DNA of 64,000 nt from Neofusicoccum parvum (taxonomy: Eukaryota; Ascomycota; Dothideomycetes; Botryosphaeriales; Botryosphaeriaceae): contig CP087207.1 of NCBI GenBank assembly GCA_020912385.1, positions 372,001 through 436,000 on the forward strand, written 5' to 3'. Within the stretch, counting starts at the first letter, position 1; the number at the start of each line of letters is the position of its first letter. The notes beneath the pieces are model-generated. The model was not told the DNA's origin, did no database searches, and saw only the letters and a program-made list of their open reading frames with translations. The translations under genes and the position numbers were made by a program. Positions 11,823-24,216 of this stretch are shown piece by piece.

Positions 11823-13588
11823 GATGATACCTAATGGGAACACGTTCTCACGATGTCAACGGGGAGAAGCTCCGACATTCAGAAGAAATTTGCTGGTTTA
11901 CAAAGGAAAATCGATACCCCAATCCCAATACGAAAGGTAATTGAGCACACCGCGTTGCTCACTCGTATATACCGGGAAATGTATCTGCTCAATGGGATGG
12001 GTGGGAGGCTTGCTTGGTGTCCGAAGGAGTCCATTTTCCGGTGCGGGGGTTGCTCTTGGTTTTCTTCTTTGCCTCTGCTTTAACCACCACCCACTTCACT
12101 TCGGCGTCTCTCGTTGCGCACTTGATGCGAAGCCAGTTCGACATCAAACCACTTCTATCTTCGTCTACTGATGGGGCCTTGCGGAGCAAACGGCGAGACA
12201 CGATCGGCAGGGGAGATGGATGGGCGGAAGGGAGGGTTTGGTTTTTTTGATACACCCCATCATCATCATCCACTTTTAGCACTCTACATTTTCTACTCTG
12301 CTTCTTTCCTTTTGCGCTTTAAAACATACGAATAATACCCGGAATGGTCTCATGCCGAACCCCGTGGGAACGAGTGTAAGAACGTAGCGTGGGATCTCTG
12401 CTATTTTTTTTTTCTTCGAGCCGAGAGAGGTGAAGCAATTCATCAAGTATTGATGTGTCTTGTATACCAAATTCAACGTGTGATGAATCGATTGAGAAAC
12501 AATGCCTGAGCTTGTTTTGGCTGTGTCATGCTCGTAGCCTCTTGACACCCTGCATGTCCGGGCCCCTTCGTTCTGAGCTTAGCACGCAACATCAGGAACG
12601 ACGAAGATGACCCAGGCTTTCTTCCCCACCCGCTCGGCTGCTTTCCAGCGAACACGGGCGCGCGCCAGCCATACGACAGCAGAAGCAGCGCAAAAGAATT
12701 TCATTACATCAGTTTAAGCTTTTTCCCTTCTTCTCCAGTTTTCGAATGGGGGTTGGTGCCGCGCCATGGGTATGCGTGTGGGCTTTAAGCTTTCGAGACA
12801 AGACTGCCGGATGCAGCGAGAAGAGCGAGACGCTTGCCTTGCATTCCTCAGCGAGCCTCTCTACCACTATTCTTCACCGTGAGGCCTGTTGCGCCCGGGG
12901 TTTTGGGGGCGTGCGGGAAATAAATAATAATAATAGGTGGCATCATCTACGGCTGAATTGTATGAAGATCGGCGAGAGGGGGGCGGACGCGGCGCGCGCG
13001 GGTTTTGGTTGATGTGTCAACCCCGGCGGGATTCCGTTCTCGCTCTGGTTCGCGGAAGAAATAAAAGGGAAGGGGAGGAGAGGATCAATTGATGGGGAGA
13101 GAGGGAGTGTCGGAATCCAGACCACACGTGAAGCAAACATGCGGCAGCGTTTCGAAGGGACATCCCAGACGGCATAACGAGGGGTTGAGGGAGGAGGAGG
13201 AGGGGGTGTTTTTTTGGTGATTGATTGCCGCGGCACCATTTTGCTACTGCCACGCGGACGGATTGGAAAGCGATCCATTGACTGCAGGACTGCGACATCT
13301 ACGTAGTACTTTTTTTTTTTCAGTTCCTCCCGCTCCCTCGTCTTCGCTACCACCTGCTCCGAGACGGTTCGGAACCGGGATCAGAGATCTGCGGCAGTTC
13401 AGGTACGCGCGCAGGGTCGTTTCGTCGTTGGAGGTGGCTTGCGGCGTGGCCTACGTACGTCTCGTACGGGGGGGCAAGGCGCACGCGCACCACGGGCTCC
13501 GCTGGTGCTTGTGAGCAGCAGAGGGCAGGGTCTCGAGGAGGGTCCGCACGCCCCCGTCTCTCTGCATGCCTCTCTCTGTCCGTCTGCG

Positions 13589-13629
13589 CAGCCCAGCCCC
13601 AGCCCAGCCCAGCCCCAGCCCCAGCCCCG
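13589..13629. repeat. CAGCCC / CAGCCCC minisatellite
   Basis: Alternating CAGCC and CAGCCCC units are repeated about seven times in the gene-free region. Confidence 0.85.
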
Positions 13630-13660
13630 TTTCGCTCCACCTTTCGCAGCAGCAGCACCG

Positions 13661-13682
13661 CTCGCTCGCTCGCTCGCTCGCT
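13661..13682. repeat. CTCG microsatellite
   Basis: More than five tandem copies of CTCG, a few tens of bases after the CAGCCC array. Confidence 0.9.
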
Positions 13683-14388
13683 AACTCGGAGCTCATCCGT
13701 CCGGCCGTGCGGCCCACCACTGCGCCTTGCGCGTGTGCAAGGTGTGTGGAGCAGCCCTCGAGGGAGGGGGTCGTGGACCACCAGCGTGAAACGCGAGGGC
13801 GGCGCAGGCAGTCGGAGCGGCGGCGGTGCAGCGAGTAGCAGAGCAGAGCTCGCCCCCAGGCAATCAACCGACGCAGGTACGGAGCGACTACCGGCGGGCG
13901 GTGTGCTGGTATCTTTTTTCTTCACGCACACCCCTCGTAATCGCCAATCGTCATCGGACCAAACCCGCACGCTCGGCAAAGGCCATTGATGATGCTGAGA
14001 AATGCTGGATACCCACCTTCCCCTTTATGCGGGACGGCGAGGCAGATAAGGACGGAAGCGGGTTCGTATAGAGGACGCGCGTTGGGAATGTATAAGGGAG
14101 CGCCCGTTATCGACGTTGGCCAGAAACCGCTCCGCGTGTGTCGTAGGCGCGCGGCCGTTGTAGGTAGGTGGTGTGGCCGGCGCGTCCGAAAGCGACAGGC
14201 GATTCTTACTAAAAGGCTGTACATAATAGTCTTATACATAGCGGGAAACCTTAAGCAGCGGCCGCATCAGTCCATCAGCGTTCAGCCTTCCGAGACAGCT
14301 GACAGGGCAGGGCGCGGGCGATAGGGTTTCTCCAGGGATTTACGCGAGGTGTGGTGCGTGTGCGCCATCCATTCGAGTGCTTGGGGCG

Positions 14389-14416
14389 CGCTGCTCGCTG
14401 CTCGCTGCTCGCTGCT
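14389..14416. repeat. CTGCTCG 7-bp tandem array
   Basis: The 7-bp unit CTGCTCG occurs about three and a half times in tandem in the gene-free region. Confidence 0.85.
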
Positions 14417-14762
14417 CTCGCCGGTGATTGTGATCTATCAATCGTCACCCCCGCGTTTCTGGCGTGCTTGGGGGGAGTTGCGCTGCAATCACGCCAATGC
14501 ATGCGCGATTATGTACTAGCGCTGGCCTAGCGACCGTCTGCTGGGCGGAGGAGCTGCTGGTGGCTGCCTGCCGTCTGCCTGTTCTGCCTGTTCTGCCTGC
14601 TTTCCCTGGCCTGGCCCTGCAGCTCACCAGCTCCTCCTCCGCTGCTGCAGACACCGAGTAATGCTAACGCCCTGGGGCCCTGGGCTATACGAAGCGGAGG
14701 TAAGGATCGGCTCTGGCTGGGGTGGACGATGGCGTGGCGCAGGAACGGGACAAGGCCGGGGG

Positions 14763-14838
14763 GTGTGTGTGTGTGCGCGCGCGCGTGGTGTGGGCGGGCC
14801 AAGGGCACAGGGCACAGGGCAAGGGCACAGGGCAGGGC
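14763..14838. repeat. TG/CG dinucleotide runs and GGGCACA minisatellite
   Basis: A (TG)n run passes directly into a (CG)n run at 14763-14786, a potential Z-DNA-forming alternating purine-pyrimidine tract. It is followed at 14801-14838 by two imperfect copies of an approximately 20-bp unit built from AGGGCAC. Confidence 0.75.
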
Positions 14839-17715
14839 GTCGTCGGGAGAGGGCACGGGGCACGAGGGCGGCGCCGGGAACGGGCGCAACGGCGCAGGGC
14901 CTCTGCTGCAGCGGTCGAGGGCGCGAGAAAGCACACGATCCAGGCGGGCGGGCAGGGCGGGAGGGCAGGCGGGCTTGGCTTTCGCGGGGAAGGCAGAGCG
15001 ATGGGAGGTGTTCGCCTCTCCGAACGGCTAATTAATGGCAAGGACCAGGACGGTTTCAGAGGCCGCTGCTGCTATGGAGTATTGGGCCTCGCGGCGCGTG
15101 GCGTTCTTCCTCTACGGGCAGGACGAGCAGCGGTAGCCGCTTTCCTTCTCCGTTAGACCGCCGCGCGCCCGGCCGGAGCTTTCTGCTGAGTGTGCTGCAG
15201 GCCACCACCCCGTCAGCGCCGGGCCGGGGGCGGGCGGCGCTCCAGTCGATTCGCCGGGCTCGCGTGTCTGGGCACTCGTCTCTCCAAACGACGTGCGCCG
15301 CTTCGTACGATAAGTGCGGACTTACGACGGGTCTTGGTGAGCTGCATGCGAGCAGCGCGCGCCAGCGCTTGCCGGACGCTCCGTCGTCCGAGCCGGCCAG
15401 TCTTGCCGGCGCGCCTTCCTGCAACGCCAAGAGCTTTAGCAAATTGGGTAATTTGTCTGACTCGCGGCCGATGCTGCAGCAGCACGTAGCTGCAGCCCGC
15501 TAGCTCGCTGGCTGCCTTCTGCCACAATGCGCTCCCTTGCCCCAATAGTCTGCGTGATGGGCAGGTGTGGTCGTCCGGCCGTGGTGGTGTGCAGCATCGC
15601 GCTGTTGCCTCACCAGCACATGCGTGCCAGCTTGGCCGAATGCGAAGGCGGGCGCCAGCGTGCCGCCGTCGTTCGTGTGTCCTGGACGTCCGGCACGCGC
15701 TCGACGGGCGTTGGACATGCCTGTGGCGTGCGCTCGGTGCGGCGTGACAGAGGAAGGACGAGGTGCGAGCAGAGCGCGGAGGAGGAGCAGTGGCTAAGTG
15801 AGCCCGCCAGCCGCGCGAAGAGGCTCTGGACTCCCTTCTATCCCCCCGCCACCGCACGCTTCTTCTCTTTGCCCAACAAGGCAATCTTCACCACGCGACG
15901 CTAGCCCGGCGGCCCTGCGTCGTCCCCTCTGCGGATAAAGCGAAAAGCTTTGCCGTGAAGCTTCGAAACGCAGCCACGGCACATCACCATCACGTAAGGG
16001 CCGGCCCCGAACCGGCCAGCTGGACCTCGACCCTTCCAATCTGCGGCTTCAAATGGCGATCGGCTCGCGGCGGCGGGAGCAGCTGCCAGGCCCTCTCCTC
16101 TTTTTGTCTGTTTGGAGCAAGGCCAGAGGCAGGGGAAAGGTTTACTGCAACGGGCATGATCGCCTATCAGCGGGCGGGAGCTGGCATCTCGGGGGTACTT
16201 TTCTGGGGATGAGCGTGGCTATCGCTTGATAAGGTTTGGTTGGCTGTGTCTCACGGGGACGACGCTGGGGAGCGGCGGCGGCGGCGGCCAGCGATGAGGC
16301 TTCGCCGGTGCCTTTTGCTTTGCCCAGAGGCCTGGCTGCGGGCGCGCCGGGAGCTGCGAGGCGTGCTGACAGCAGGGAAGGGCGTTGCGGTGCGATCCGA
16401 CAGCGCCTTGAGGTTGTGCAAAGGCTGAGCAGGACGAACCGCGAGGCCCGGGCGCTTGCGACGGACACGATCCCACGATAAGCTCGCCCGCTCTCGATTC
16501 GCTGCGCAACGTCGTCCCTGCCTGGCGCAAAACCAAACGTCACTCCATCAATCAGCCCGCCCGCGATAGGCTTGTGCCTGTCCATGCCCGCCCTGGAGCA
16601 GTGCGCGTCTTTTGCGCCCGCGCCCCGCCCCGCGCACTCCGCCCATCCGCCATCTTCACCACCGCCACCAATAGAGGAAGTCGTCTACCGAAGCTACGCT
16701 GAGACTCACGAGAGCGTGTGCTCGGTGCTGATGGCGCGGCGGCCCCGACCTTGCAACACCAGCACGCTTGCGTGCCCTGTCTGGCCCGCCAGTGTTTGAT
16801 CGCGATGGGGTTGCAGTCACTGGCCCCGTCTGGATGCTCACGCTCAAGGACATCTGCAGCTGCCAAGCCCAGCGGAAGGCAGAGGAGCACGCGACGGAAC
16901 GGCATGGCGATGGGCTCGGGCGGGCTGCACAGCGCTTTTCTAGAAGACGGCCTAGCGCTGCAGCTTTGAGTGGTGGCATAGCGATGCCTCCTATCAAATT
17001 CCCCTCCGTGTCTGGCTGCGCTGGGCAATCTCTCGGCGCTGCCCTTTCAGCTGGTTCGCCGGACAGCCTCTCCGCTCTCTGGCCCCTCTCATCCTTGCCC
17101 AACTCCCTCTCCAGCAATTGAGTCCCGCGACAGGGCAGCACTGGCGGATTGACCCGGCACTGCGTTACACCCATCATCCTAATCCCCAAACCCTGCCGCG
17201 TGCGGAATATTTTGGCATCCGCGGCTTGTAACTGTCTGCTCGCTGACACGGCAGATACTTAACTGCTGCTCCCGCTGCCTGACCATGTACGCAATGCGCA
17301 CTGCTCTTTTTCCTGTGCAACTCTCCACGCGCCTGCCCGAGCGCCACGGTTGCGGGAAAATAGTCAGTGGCTGTCTTTATCTGTCTTATCAGTCTGCACT
17401 TACTCGCTGAGCTCACGCGTCGTTGTTTGCTCTTGTTATTTATATCCTCTCTTGCCTCCTCACCAAGTCTTGCTACCGTCTCGTTCCGCGTCGGCAGCCC
17501 CTTTTGCATTCTCTTTCGCCTCGCAGAAGCTCGAGTGCTGCCATCCGGAGAAAAGTGTATCTGGCGTACGACACAGGAAGCCGGGGAACCGACTGCGTGC
17601 CTCAAACGACATTCGCCACTTTGACCATTGCCGTTGAATACGGTCGAGGGTCCGCAGCAAGGTCCTAACAGAGTCAAACCCCTCTTTCTCGATCCTCCTA
17701 CAACCAACCGCAACC

Positions 17716-19446
17716 ATGGGCACGTCCAAAGAAATTGCAGAGTCGGATCGCCGGCCGCCGTCATTCATGGAGGGAGATGTCAAGAACATCGACGCCGATG
17801 CGGCTAAGCTGGCTGAGATGGGATACACGCAGGATATGCAGCGCAACTTCAGCGTGTGGTCCGTCCTGGGCGTGGGCTTCTCGCTGACCAACTCCTGGTT
17901 CGGTATCTCGGCGGCGCTGGTGACGGGCATCAACTCGGGCGGTCCGATGCTCATTGTCTACGGCATCATGATCATTGCTCTCATCTCGACATGCGTCGGC
18001 ATCTCGCTCAGCGAGCTCGCATCAGCACTCCCGAATGCTGGAGGCCAATACTTCTGGGCGAACGAGCTGGCGCCGAAGCGCTACGCAAATTTTGCTTCGT
18101 ATTTGACTGGCTGGTTTGCCTGGGCTGGTTCTATCTTCACGTCTGCCAGTGTTGCTCTGGCGCTGGGAAGCGCGCTCTGCGGTTGCTGGCAGCTAACTCA
18201 CCCTGACTTGTAAGTTTCTCAATCCGTCGACTGGTCGAATGCTATCACCCCCGTCACTTTCAGAGTACTTACGTTTTCCCCCAGTGTCATTGAAAGCTGG
18301 CATGTATTCGTTACCTACCAGATTGTCAACTTCTTCTGCTTCTTCTTCAACTGCTGGGGCAAGGTTCTTCCCAAGATCTCATCGACAACGCTCTACATGT
18401 CCCTGCTCTCCTTCGCTGTCATCCTCATCACGGTCCCAGCCAAGGCGCCGACGCACCAGCACGCCAAGTTCGTCTTCGCAACTTTCATCAACAACACCGG
18501 CTGGTCGCAAGGCGGCATCGCCTTCATCGTTGGCCTCGTCAACACCAACTGGGCCTTCGCCTGCCTGGACTGCGCCACGCACCTCGCCGAGGAGGTGCAC
18601 CATCCCGAGCGCATGATCCCGATCGCCATCATGGGCACCGTGGCCATCGGCTTCGTGACATCGTGGTTCTACTCGGTGTCCATGTTCTTCAGCATCGTCG
18701 GCGACTTCCAGGAGCTGGTCGACACGGCCACGCTGGTGCCCATCCTGGAGCTCTTCTACCGCGCGCTCGACAGCAAGGCCGGCGCCGTCGCGCTGGAGAG
18801 CCTGATCATCGCCACCGGCGTCGGCTGCCAGATCGCGTCGCACACGTGGCAGAGCCGACTGTGCTGGAGCTTCGCGCGCGACCGCGGGCTGCCGGGCCAC
18901 AAGCTGCTGGGCACCGTGCACAAGGGCCTGGGCGTGCCGCTGATGGCGCACACGGTCAGCTGCGTGATCGTGGCCGCCGTGGGCTGCCTGTACCTGGGCT
19001 CGTACACGGCGTTCAACAGGTGAGCTTCCCCCCTCTTTCCCCCTTGACAGTCCGGATCTAACGTGCCTTCCAGCATGGTCACGGCCTGCATCGTCCTCCT
19101 CTACGTCTCCTACTCCATCCCGGTCATCTGCCTCCTCGTCCGCGGCCGCAACAACATCGCACACGGCCCCTTCTGGCTGGGCCCCATCGGCTTCGTGGCT
19201 AACGTCGTGCTGCTCGCCTGGACCGCCTTCACCATCGTCATGTACAGCTTCCCCTACTCCAAGCCCGTGCTGGCGTCCAACATGAACTACGTCTCGGCCG
19301 TGTACGGCGTCGTGTGCGCGATCATCGGGATCGACTGGGTCGTGCGCGGGAAGAGGGAGTACAGGGGCCAGGGGAAGAGGCACGAGCAGGTAGAGGAGAT
19401 TGTGATGAGGCAGGGGAGTGTGGTGGGGGAGGTGGGGGAGGCGTAG
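17716..19446 (+). CDS. APC-superfamily permease, choline/GABA type
   Basis: Three exons (17716-18209, 18285-19019, 19074-19446) give 533 residues with exact phases. About twelve hydrophobic segments follow a 45-residue hydrophilic N-terminus. Family marks include GYTQDMQRNFSVWSVLGVGF before the first helix, SWFGISAALVTGINSGGP, LPNAGGQYFWANELAP, and the cytoplasmic loop CWSFARDRGLPGH. These are typical of the fungal Hnm1/Uga4 group of the amino acid-polyamine-organocation superfamily, which import choline, GABA or related amines at the plasma membrane. The substrate cannot be read from sequence; similarity of the C-terminal half (ACIVLLYVSYSIPVICLLVR) leans towards the choline-transporter type. 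The last 30 codons are abruptly G-rich. Confidence 0.88.
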
Positions 19447-20032
19447 GTCCGTTGATGTTGCTGGGGCATGGCTGCGTTCGTCATGTCGCTGGAGCGACCG
19501 GTGGTGCAGAGGAAGAAAAAGAATTCTAGAGAAGAGATTTAATGGAATAAAATGATACTACTTAAGCCCTTGCCCGTGAATTCTACTTCGGTTACCCACA
19601 ATCTACGTGGGCAAAGGCTGATCGTCACCTTTGGAAGGGAAACTTTGACCGTCCGGACTCCGAACAAGGAAACCATAACCCTGCTTGAACTTTGTCAGAA
19701 GTATTGCGACACGGGCATAACTCATAGGTAGCCAGAGTATTTATCCAAATGAAAATGCTTAGTGAAAGAAATGTTAAGCCAGCCTGGCTAGCCATTTCAA
19801 TCATCCATGTCAACCTATCACAATATTTCCCGAGACTAGCTCGTACTTTATGAGAAGATCCTGTACAATATCGGAACTAAGTACAACCGGCATTCCCGAT
19901 GATGTCATTGCTGACATGTTCGGATTCCGAGGTGGCTAGTTGCTGAGCTCAGCGCTAAGTTCCTGAGGACTTAAAGAATCGCGGTGGCTTTCGGCTGGTG
20001 GAGGTACCACCGGAGCTCGACGACCTCTAATT
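19447..20032. other. Intergenic region between permease and GCL-like gene
   Basis: No gene is supportable. GC content drops visibly against the permease. It should contain the permease 3' UTR (AATGGAATAAAATGA near 19541) and the promoter of the next gene. No clear TATA box is seen. Confidence 0.5.
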
Positions 20033-22021
20033 ATGGGAAAACAGTAAGTTTCTTAGCGTAGCGTCTTGACTTTCTACGTCTGCTGACTGACGCTCCACAG
20101 GGTGGAAGAATGTGTTTTGTACCCAGAAACGGACGACATTGCTCCCCTTGTCTCCGAGAAGGCTATTGATGTATTAAAAATTGGATTTCTCTTTCTTGAA
20201 GATACGGTCAAAGTTGTATGACACTTACCTTTAAGCAGGAAGCCGTAGATGTCTGGAAAAAGGGGCTGCAGAAGAAAGGCTTCCCATCTCTCTGGGGTGA
20301 TGAAGTACGTATGCGGCCCCCTTGTTATTGTACGGAATCTCTATTTAATAAAGATCCAAGATCGAATACACGCTCCTGGAAGTAGACGATGCCACAAAGA
20401 CCGTAAAGCTCTGCCTTCGGTCTCCCGAACTCCTGCACCGTCTTCCATCCGAGGCCGAGACAGGCACGTACACACCGGAGCTAGTAAAATTCCAGATCGA
20501 GTCCCAGCCTTCACGACCATTCAACAGCAGCGTGGAATCCATGCTCTCGGTGGAGGCAGACATGGCCTCGCGGTACGCACCACACGCCCAACCCCCTCCA
20601 CCACCGCACACCACTGACCCCCCCATCACCGCAGCCGCGCCGTCCTCAAGAACCGCCTCGCGCCCAACCAACACGCCCTCTCCATCACCACCTCCCCGCG
20701 CCTCGGCTCCGCCGCCGACACCTCCGCCAGCCTCACCACCTCGCCCGCGCTCCTCTCCACCGGCGCCCGCTACCGCGCCTGCCAGCACAACATCGTCACG
20801 CGCCGCGGCGCCACGCTCCCAGAGCCCTACGCCACGCTCCCGCTCCACGTCGACGCGCACACGCTCTCCTCGCCCACCCTGCCGCCGTTCGCCGACGCCG
20901 CCGCCGCCACCGTGCGCTTCGCGGCCGCCGAGATGCTGCTCGGCGGCGCGCTGTGCTGCCTGCAGACGACGTTCCAGGCGGCCGACGCGGCGGCCGCGCG
21001 CGCGCTGCACGACGCGCTCGTGCCGCTGGCCCCGCTACTGCTGGCGCTGACGGCCGCCACGCCCGCGCTGCGCGGGCTGCTGGTCGCGACGGATGTGCGG
21101 TGGGGGCTGGTGGCGGCGCTGACGGATGATCGGACGGCGGGGGAGAGGCGGGAGGGGCGGTGGCGGGCGCGGTATGGTGCGGCGGAGGGGTATGTGGCGG
21201 AGGGGGTGGGGGGGAGGGGGGGAGGAGGGGAGGTGGCGCGGCGGTTGGAGGCGGGCGGGGTGGATGCGGTGGCCGCGGGGTATCTGGCGAGGGTGGTCGG
21301 GAGGGTGCCGTTGGTGTATCCGGTTGGGGGTTTGGGAGCGCTGCGGGGGGAGGTGAAGGGCGAGGAGGAGGAGATGGGGAGTGGGGCCGGAGACGGCGGC
21401 AGGCACGTCAACTTCGACGTCCTGCACGGCGGGCTGTTCCCATCGGTCAAGCTTAAGCTTCCGGACCCGGGGAATCCGGAGCTGGGGTGGAGGGTGGAGT
21501 TCCGTGTCATGGAGAACCAGATCTCGGATTTTGAGAATGCGGCGTTTGCGGTGGTTTTGATGTTGGTGCGTTTGGCGGTGGAGCGGTATGGTGTTGAGTT
21601 CTATATGCCGATGGAGAAGGTGTGGGAAAATATGGATAGGGCACATGTGCGGGACGCGGTGAGGTTGCAAAAATTTTGGTGGCGAGTGGATGGAGAGGAG
21701 GGAGAGGTGGCGTTGCTGACGGTGGATGAGATTTTCAACGGATGTGACTCTTTCAAGGGGTTGATGCAGCTTGTGGCGGATTGGATGAAGGATGAGGGAG
21801 TCTCCGCCGAGGAGAGAGCCAGGTTGCAGCCATATCTGGATCTCGTCAGTGGAAGAGCAAGTGGAAGGCTCTGGACGACAGCGCGTTTCATCCGGGAGTT
21901 TGTGACTCAGCACTCGCGGTACTCCGAGGACAGCCAGGTTTCCGAGGAGATCTGCTATGATCTCGTGCAAGAGATGGTGCAGATCACGAATGGGAAAAGG
22001 GACAGCCGGCTGTTTCTGTAG
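20033..22021 (+). CDS. Glutamate-cysteine ligase homologue (divergent)
   Basis: Five exons (20033-20043, 20101-20170, 20239-20304, 20361-20572, 20635-22021) give 581 residues. The first exon is only 11 nt. Eukaryotic glutamate-cysteine ligase (the first, ATP-dependent step of glutathione synthesis) is recognised from LWGDEIEY (residues 45-52), CCLQTTFQAAD (from C227), VRWGLVAALTDDRT, and WRVEFRVMENQISDFENAAF (from W405), in the family order. It is about 80-100 residues shorter than usual Gsh1 proteins. The middle (DDRT to VNFDVLHGG) is replaced by a Gly/Arg/Val-rich stretch, and its N-terminus differs from Gsh1. Intron 2 uses a weak donor (GTATTA at 20171), so residues 1-27 are less certain. 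It could be a diverged paralogue rather than the housekeeping enzyme. Confidence 0.82.
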
Positions 22022-24216
22022 AGAGCTGCACCAGTCCGTAGATACGTAGAACATGAGTAACCTGAACCATTCTCTATAGCCATTAGAGCTTGCGAGCATG
22101 CATTCAACAGTACTTGTTCTCTTTCTTGGTGAGATATCTTTTATTATACTCCCTCCACATTATCCGACACTTCAGTTACACAACGAAAACAGCCTCTACA
22201 TATCTATAAAACCTTATACTTTGAAAGTCTCCTATAGCTTGGCATGTCATGACTTGGCTTTGTAAACTAATTTCAACATGAGATACATAGAATCCCACTT
22301 AAAGAGGCTCAATACTACGGATCTACTATTCACCAAGACGTTAATCCTAAGCTGAATGATGTGCAATCTGAGACTGCGAAAAAGAAGCCAATCAAAAGGG
22401 ATATGATGCGCCTCTCGAGAGTGCTGGTATAAATGAATGTGTGTATAATTATGGTGGAATTTCGAAGTCCGAACAGTCGGTATTGGCGGAGGAGAACTTT
22501 ACGAGCTGAGAGCAATATAGCAAGAGGTGGGGGGCAAAACAACAACGCATAGACTTTTCCTACTTTCCGCTGTGAGGGGCAACCAGGATCTAAGCCTGAG
22601 AGTGTGCGGTCAGCGACCACATTGTGCGGCATATTAGCAAAGGAATTATATAAATGCTGTAGTTGAACTTGAATGACTTGTTGGTAGGATTTGTTGGAAA
22701 GCGTGAACGTGAACCTCCGCTGGTATGATTTCCCACATGTGTTCGATTCCAATACTGAAATCTCCTGATCTAGAACGTTTCAGTCGAAACAGAAGGTCGT
22801 CCTGTCTGATCGACTTTCTCTCAGTAGTGGTATAAGCTTATAGAAAAGTTTTATAGTACATAAACAGTCTCCTGAGTAATTCAGATTGAAAATTTCAACT
22901 GAGTTGCGGCATGGAAATCTGAAAGATTTCGCCCGATTCCTAGCACAACGGACGTTGTTTGCAGAGAAAAGCCTTAGGCGTACATTCGTTTTTACGTTTG
23001 ATGCACAAAGGTGGAATACTGAGGCGTTCATGTGGCCACCAGATGAGTCGACAAAGTTCCAACTGGCCAGGAGAAGAGTTCTCTCGCGGAGAGGAGGGGA
23101 GGTATCCTCTGGGACAAGTCTCCTTATTATTGAAGCCAGTCCTTCCCTGCAACACGCTCACAAAACCAACAAAACCGAGAGTGTTCTCTTGAAACTGATA
23201 CTCCTGGTAGATGACCAGTCTCTTCCCACTTATATTCCGCTAAGCTCTGGCAAGGATGGTAGATAGGTACCCGAAGGAGCAGGTCAGATAGAAGAAGACA
23301 CCCGCCTCCTCGGGACCTGCGGGACGAGCGTCTGTGCAAAGCAAAGACCCACACAGCGCCACCGCCGGCTCCGCAGATCTCGACAAGTCCCATTCCCTTC
23401 CACAGAGCTTCCCACGCTTATTCTGGAACACCCAGCAGCGTTTCCGACGGAGATGTGAAGGGAAGGAGAAAAAGAAGTGGCCGTAATGCAAACCCACAGA
23501 ATCGGCGCCGAGCAACCACCGCCTGCCCGCCTGGCAGCGCAATCCCCGCAGCTTCCCCGGCAGACACCGAGAAGACCGACACCGACACCCACACCGACAC
23601 CCCTGAGATCTACCGAGCCGCGAGAGAAGAGGAGCAACAAGAGAAAAAAAGGGACTTCTTCGATTCGCCGCTCCTTCAGGGGTCATGGATTTTCCGGAAG
23701 TACCTGTCGCCGTTCTTTCCGAAGGATCGCCGACGGAGGGACAGGGACAAGGGAAAAACGGCCAAGTGGAGAGTGAGGGGACTTCTTTTCCCATCACCAT
23801 CGTCTCGCGTTGCGTGAATCTGACGTACTTACCGACGACCGGGAAGAAAAAGACGCTCTCAGAAATTGCAAGACTCATAAAAGAGCAGCCCACGGATACA
23901 TCTTCATTTCTTTCCCCTCTGGCCAAATTTTCACGCACAACGACGGAGCAGAGAGAACAAAATACCGCGGACGCACAGGGAACGGGAAGAGAAGGCAACC
24001 GACCCGGGTATCGGTAACGAAGAGCTAAAAACAGAGTCTTCTTCATTTCACGCCACCAATCCGCCATTTTTTTGCCGCCGGGTTTCATCACCACGGAGAC
24101 GCCCGCGCTATCCTGAATAGCCAGTATACCCGGTCCCTGATTAACGCCCTGCTGGAATGAGATCGGAAAAAGCGGCGCGACCGCGTTCCGTCATCGCGCG
24201 CGCCAGCCTGGGCTGC
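22022..24216. other. Convergent intergenic region, unresolved
   Basis: From 22022 to about 23200 the DNA is A/T-richer than the surroundings, with no ATG-initiated frame of substance. At 23.2-24.2 kb frames open on both strands, for example an ATG frame at 23685-24017 (+) starting MDFPEVPVAVLSEG. A minus frame reads MKPGGKKMADWWREMKK near 24090, and a plus-strand tail reads ARAILNSQYTRSLINALLE before a stop at 24157-24159. The two cannot both be coding, and neither matches a family I know. I leave them unannotated. Confidence 0.35.

Larger units (their letters stand above)
11823..17715. other. 5.9-kb region without a supportable gene
   Basis: Neither strand shows a frame with splice sites, domain motifs or plausible composition. 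The first 500 bases are A/T-richer and probably hold the mcm1 3' UTR. From about 13.5 to 16.5 kb the sequence is GC-rich and holds several simple repeats: CAGCCC-type at 13589-13629, CTCG at 13661-13682, CTGCTCG at 14389-14416, TG/CG runs at 14763-14786 and a GGGCACA minisatellite at 14801-14838. The final 400 bases are C/T-rich with CTTGCTACC and CTCCTACAACCAACCGCAACC before the permease ATG, like a 5' leader. A long noncoding transcript or a far upstream promoter could sit here, but nothing in the sequence proves it. Confidence 0.5.

Noticed and set aside
22741..22750. GTTCGATTCC resembling a tRNA B box
   Set aside because: The flanking bases do not form a T stem, and no A box or acceptor stem is found at the right distance.
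23240..24159. Long minus-strand frame and plus-strand fragments around 23.2-24.2 kb
   Set aside because: Both strands are open, composition is inconsistent along the frame, no family is recognised, and the candidates exclude one another.
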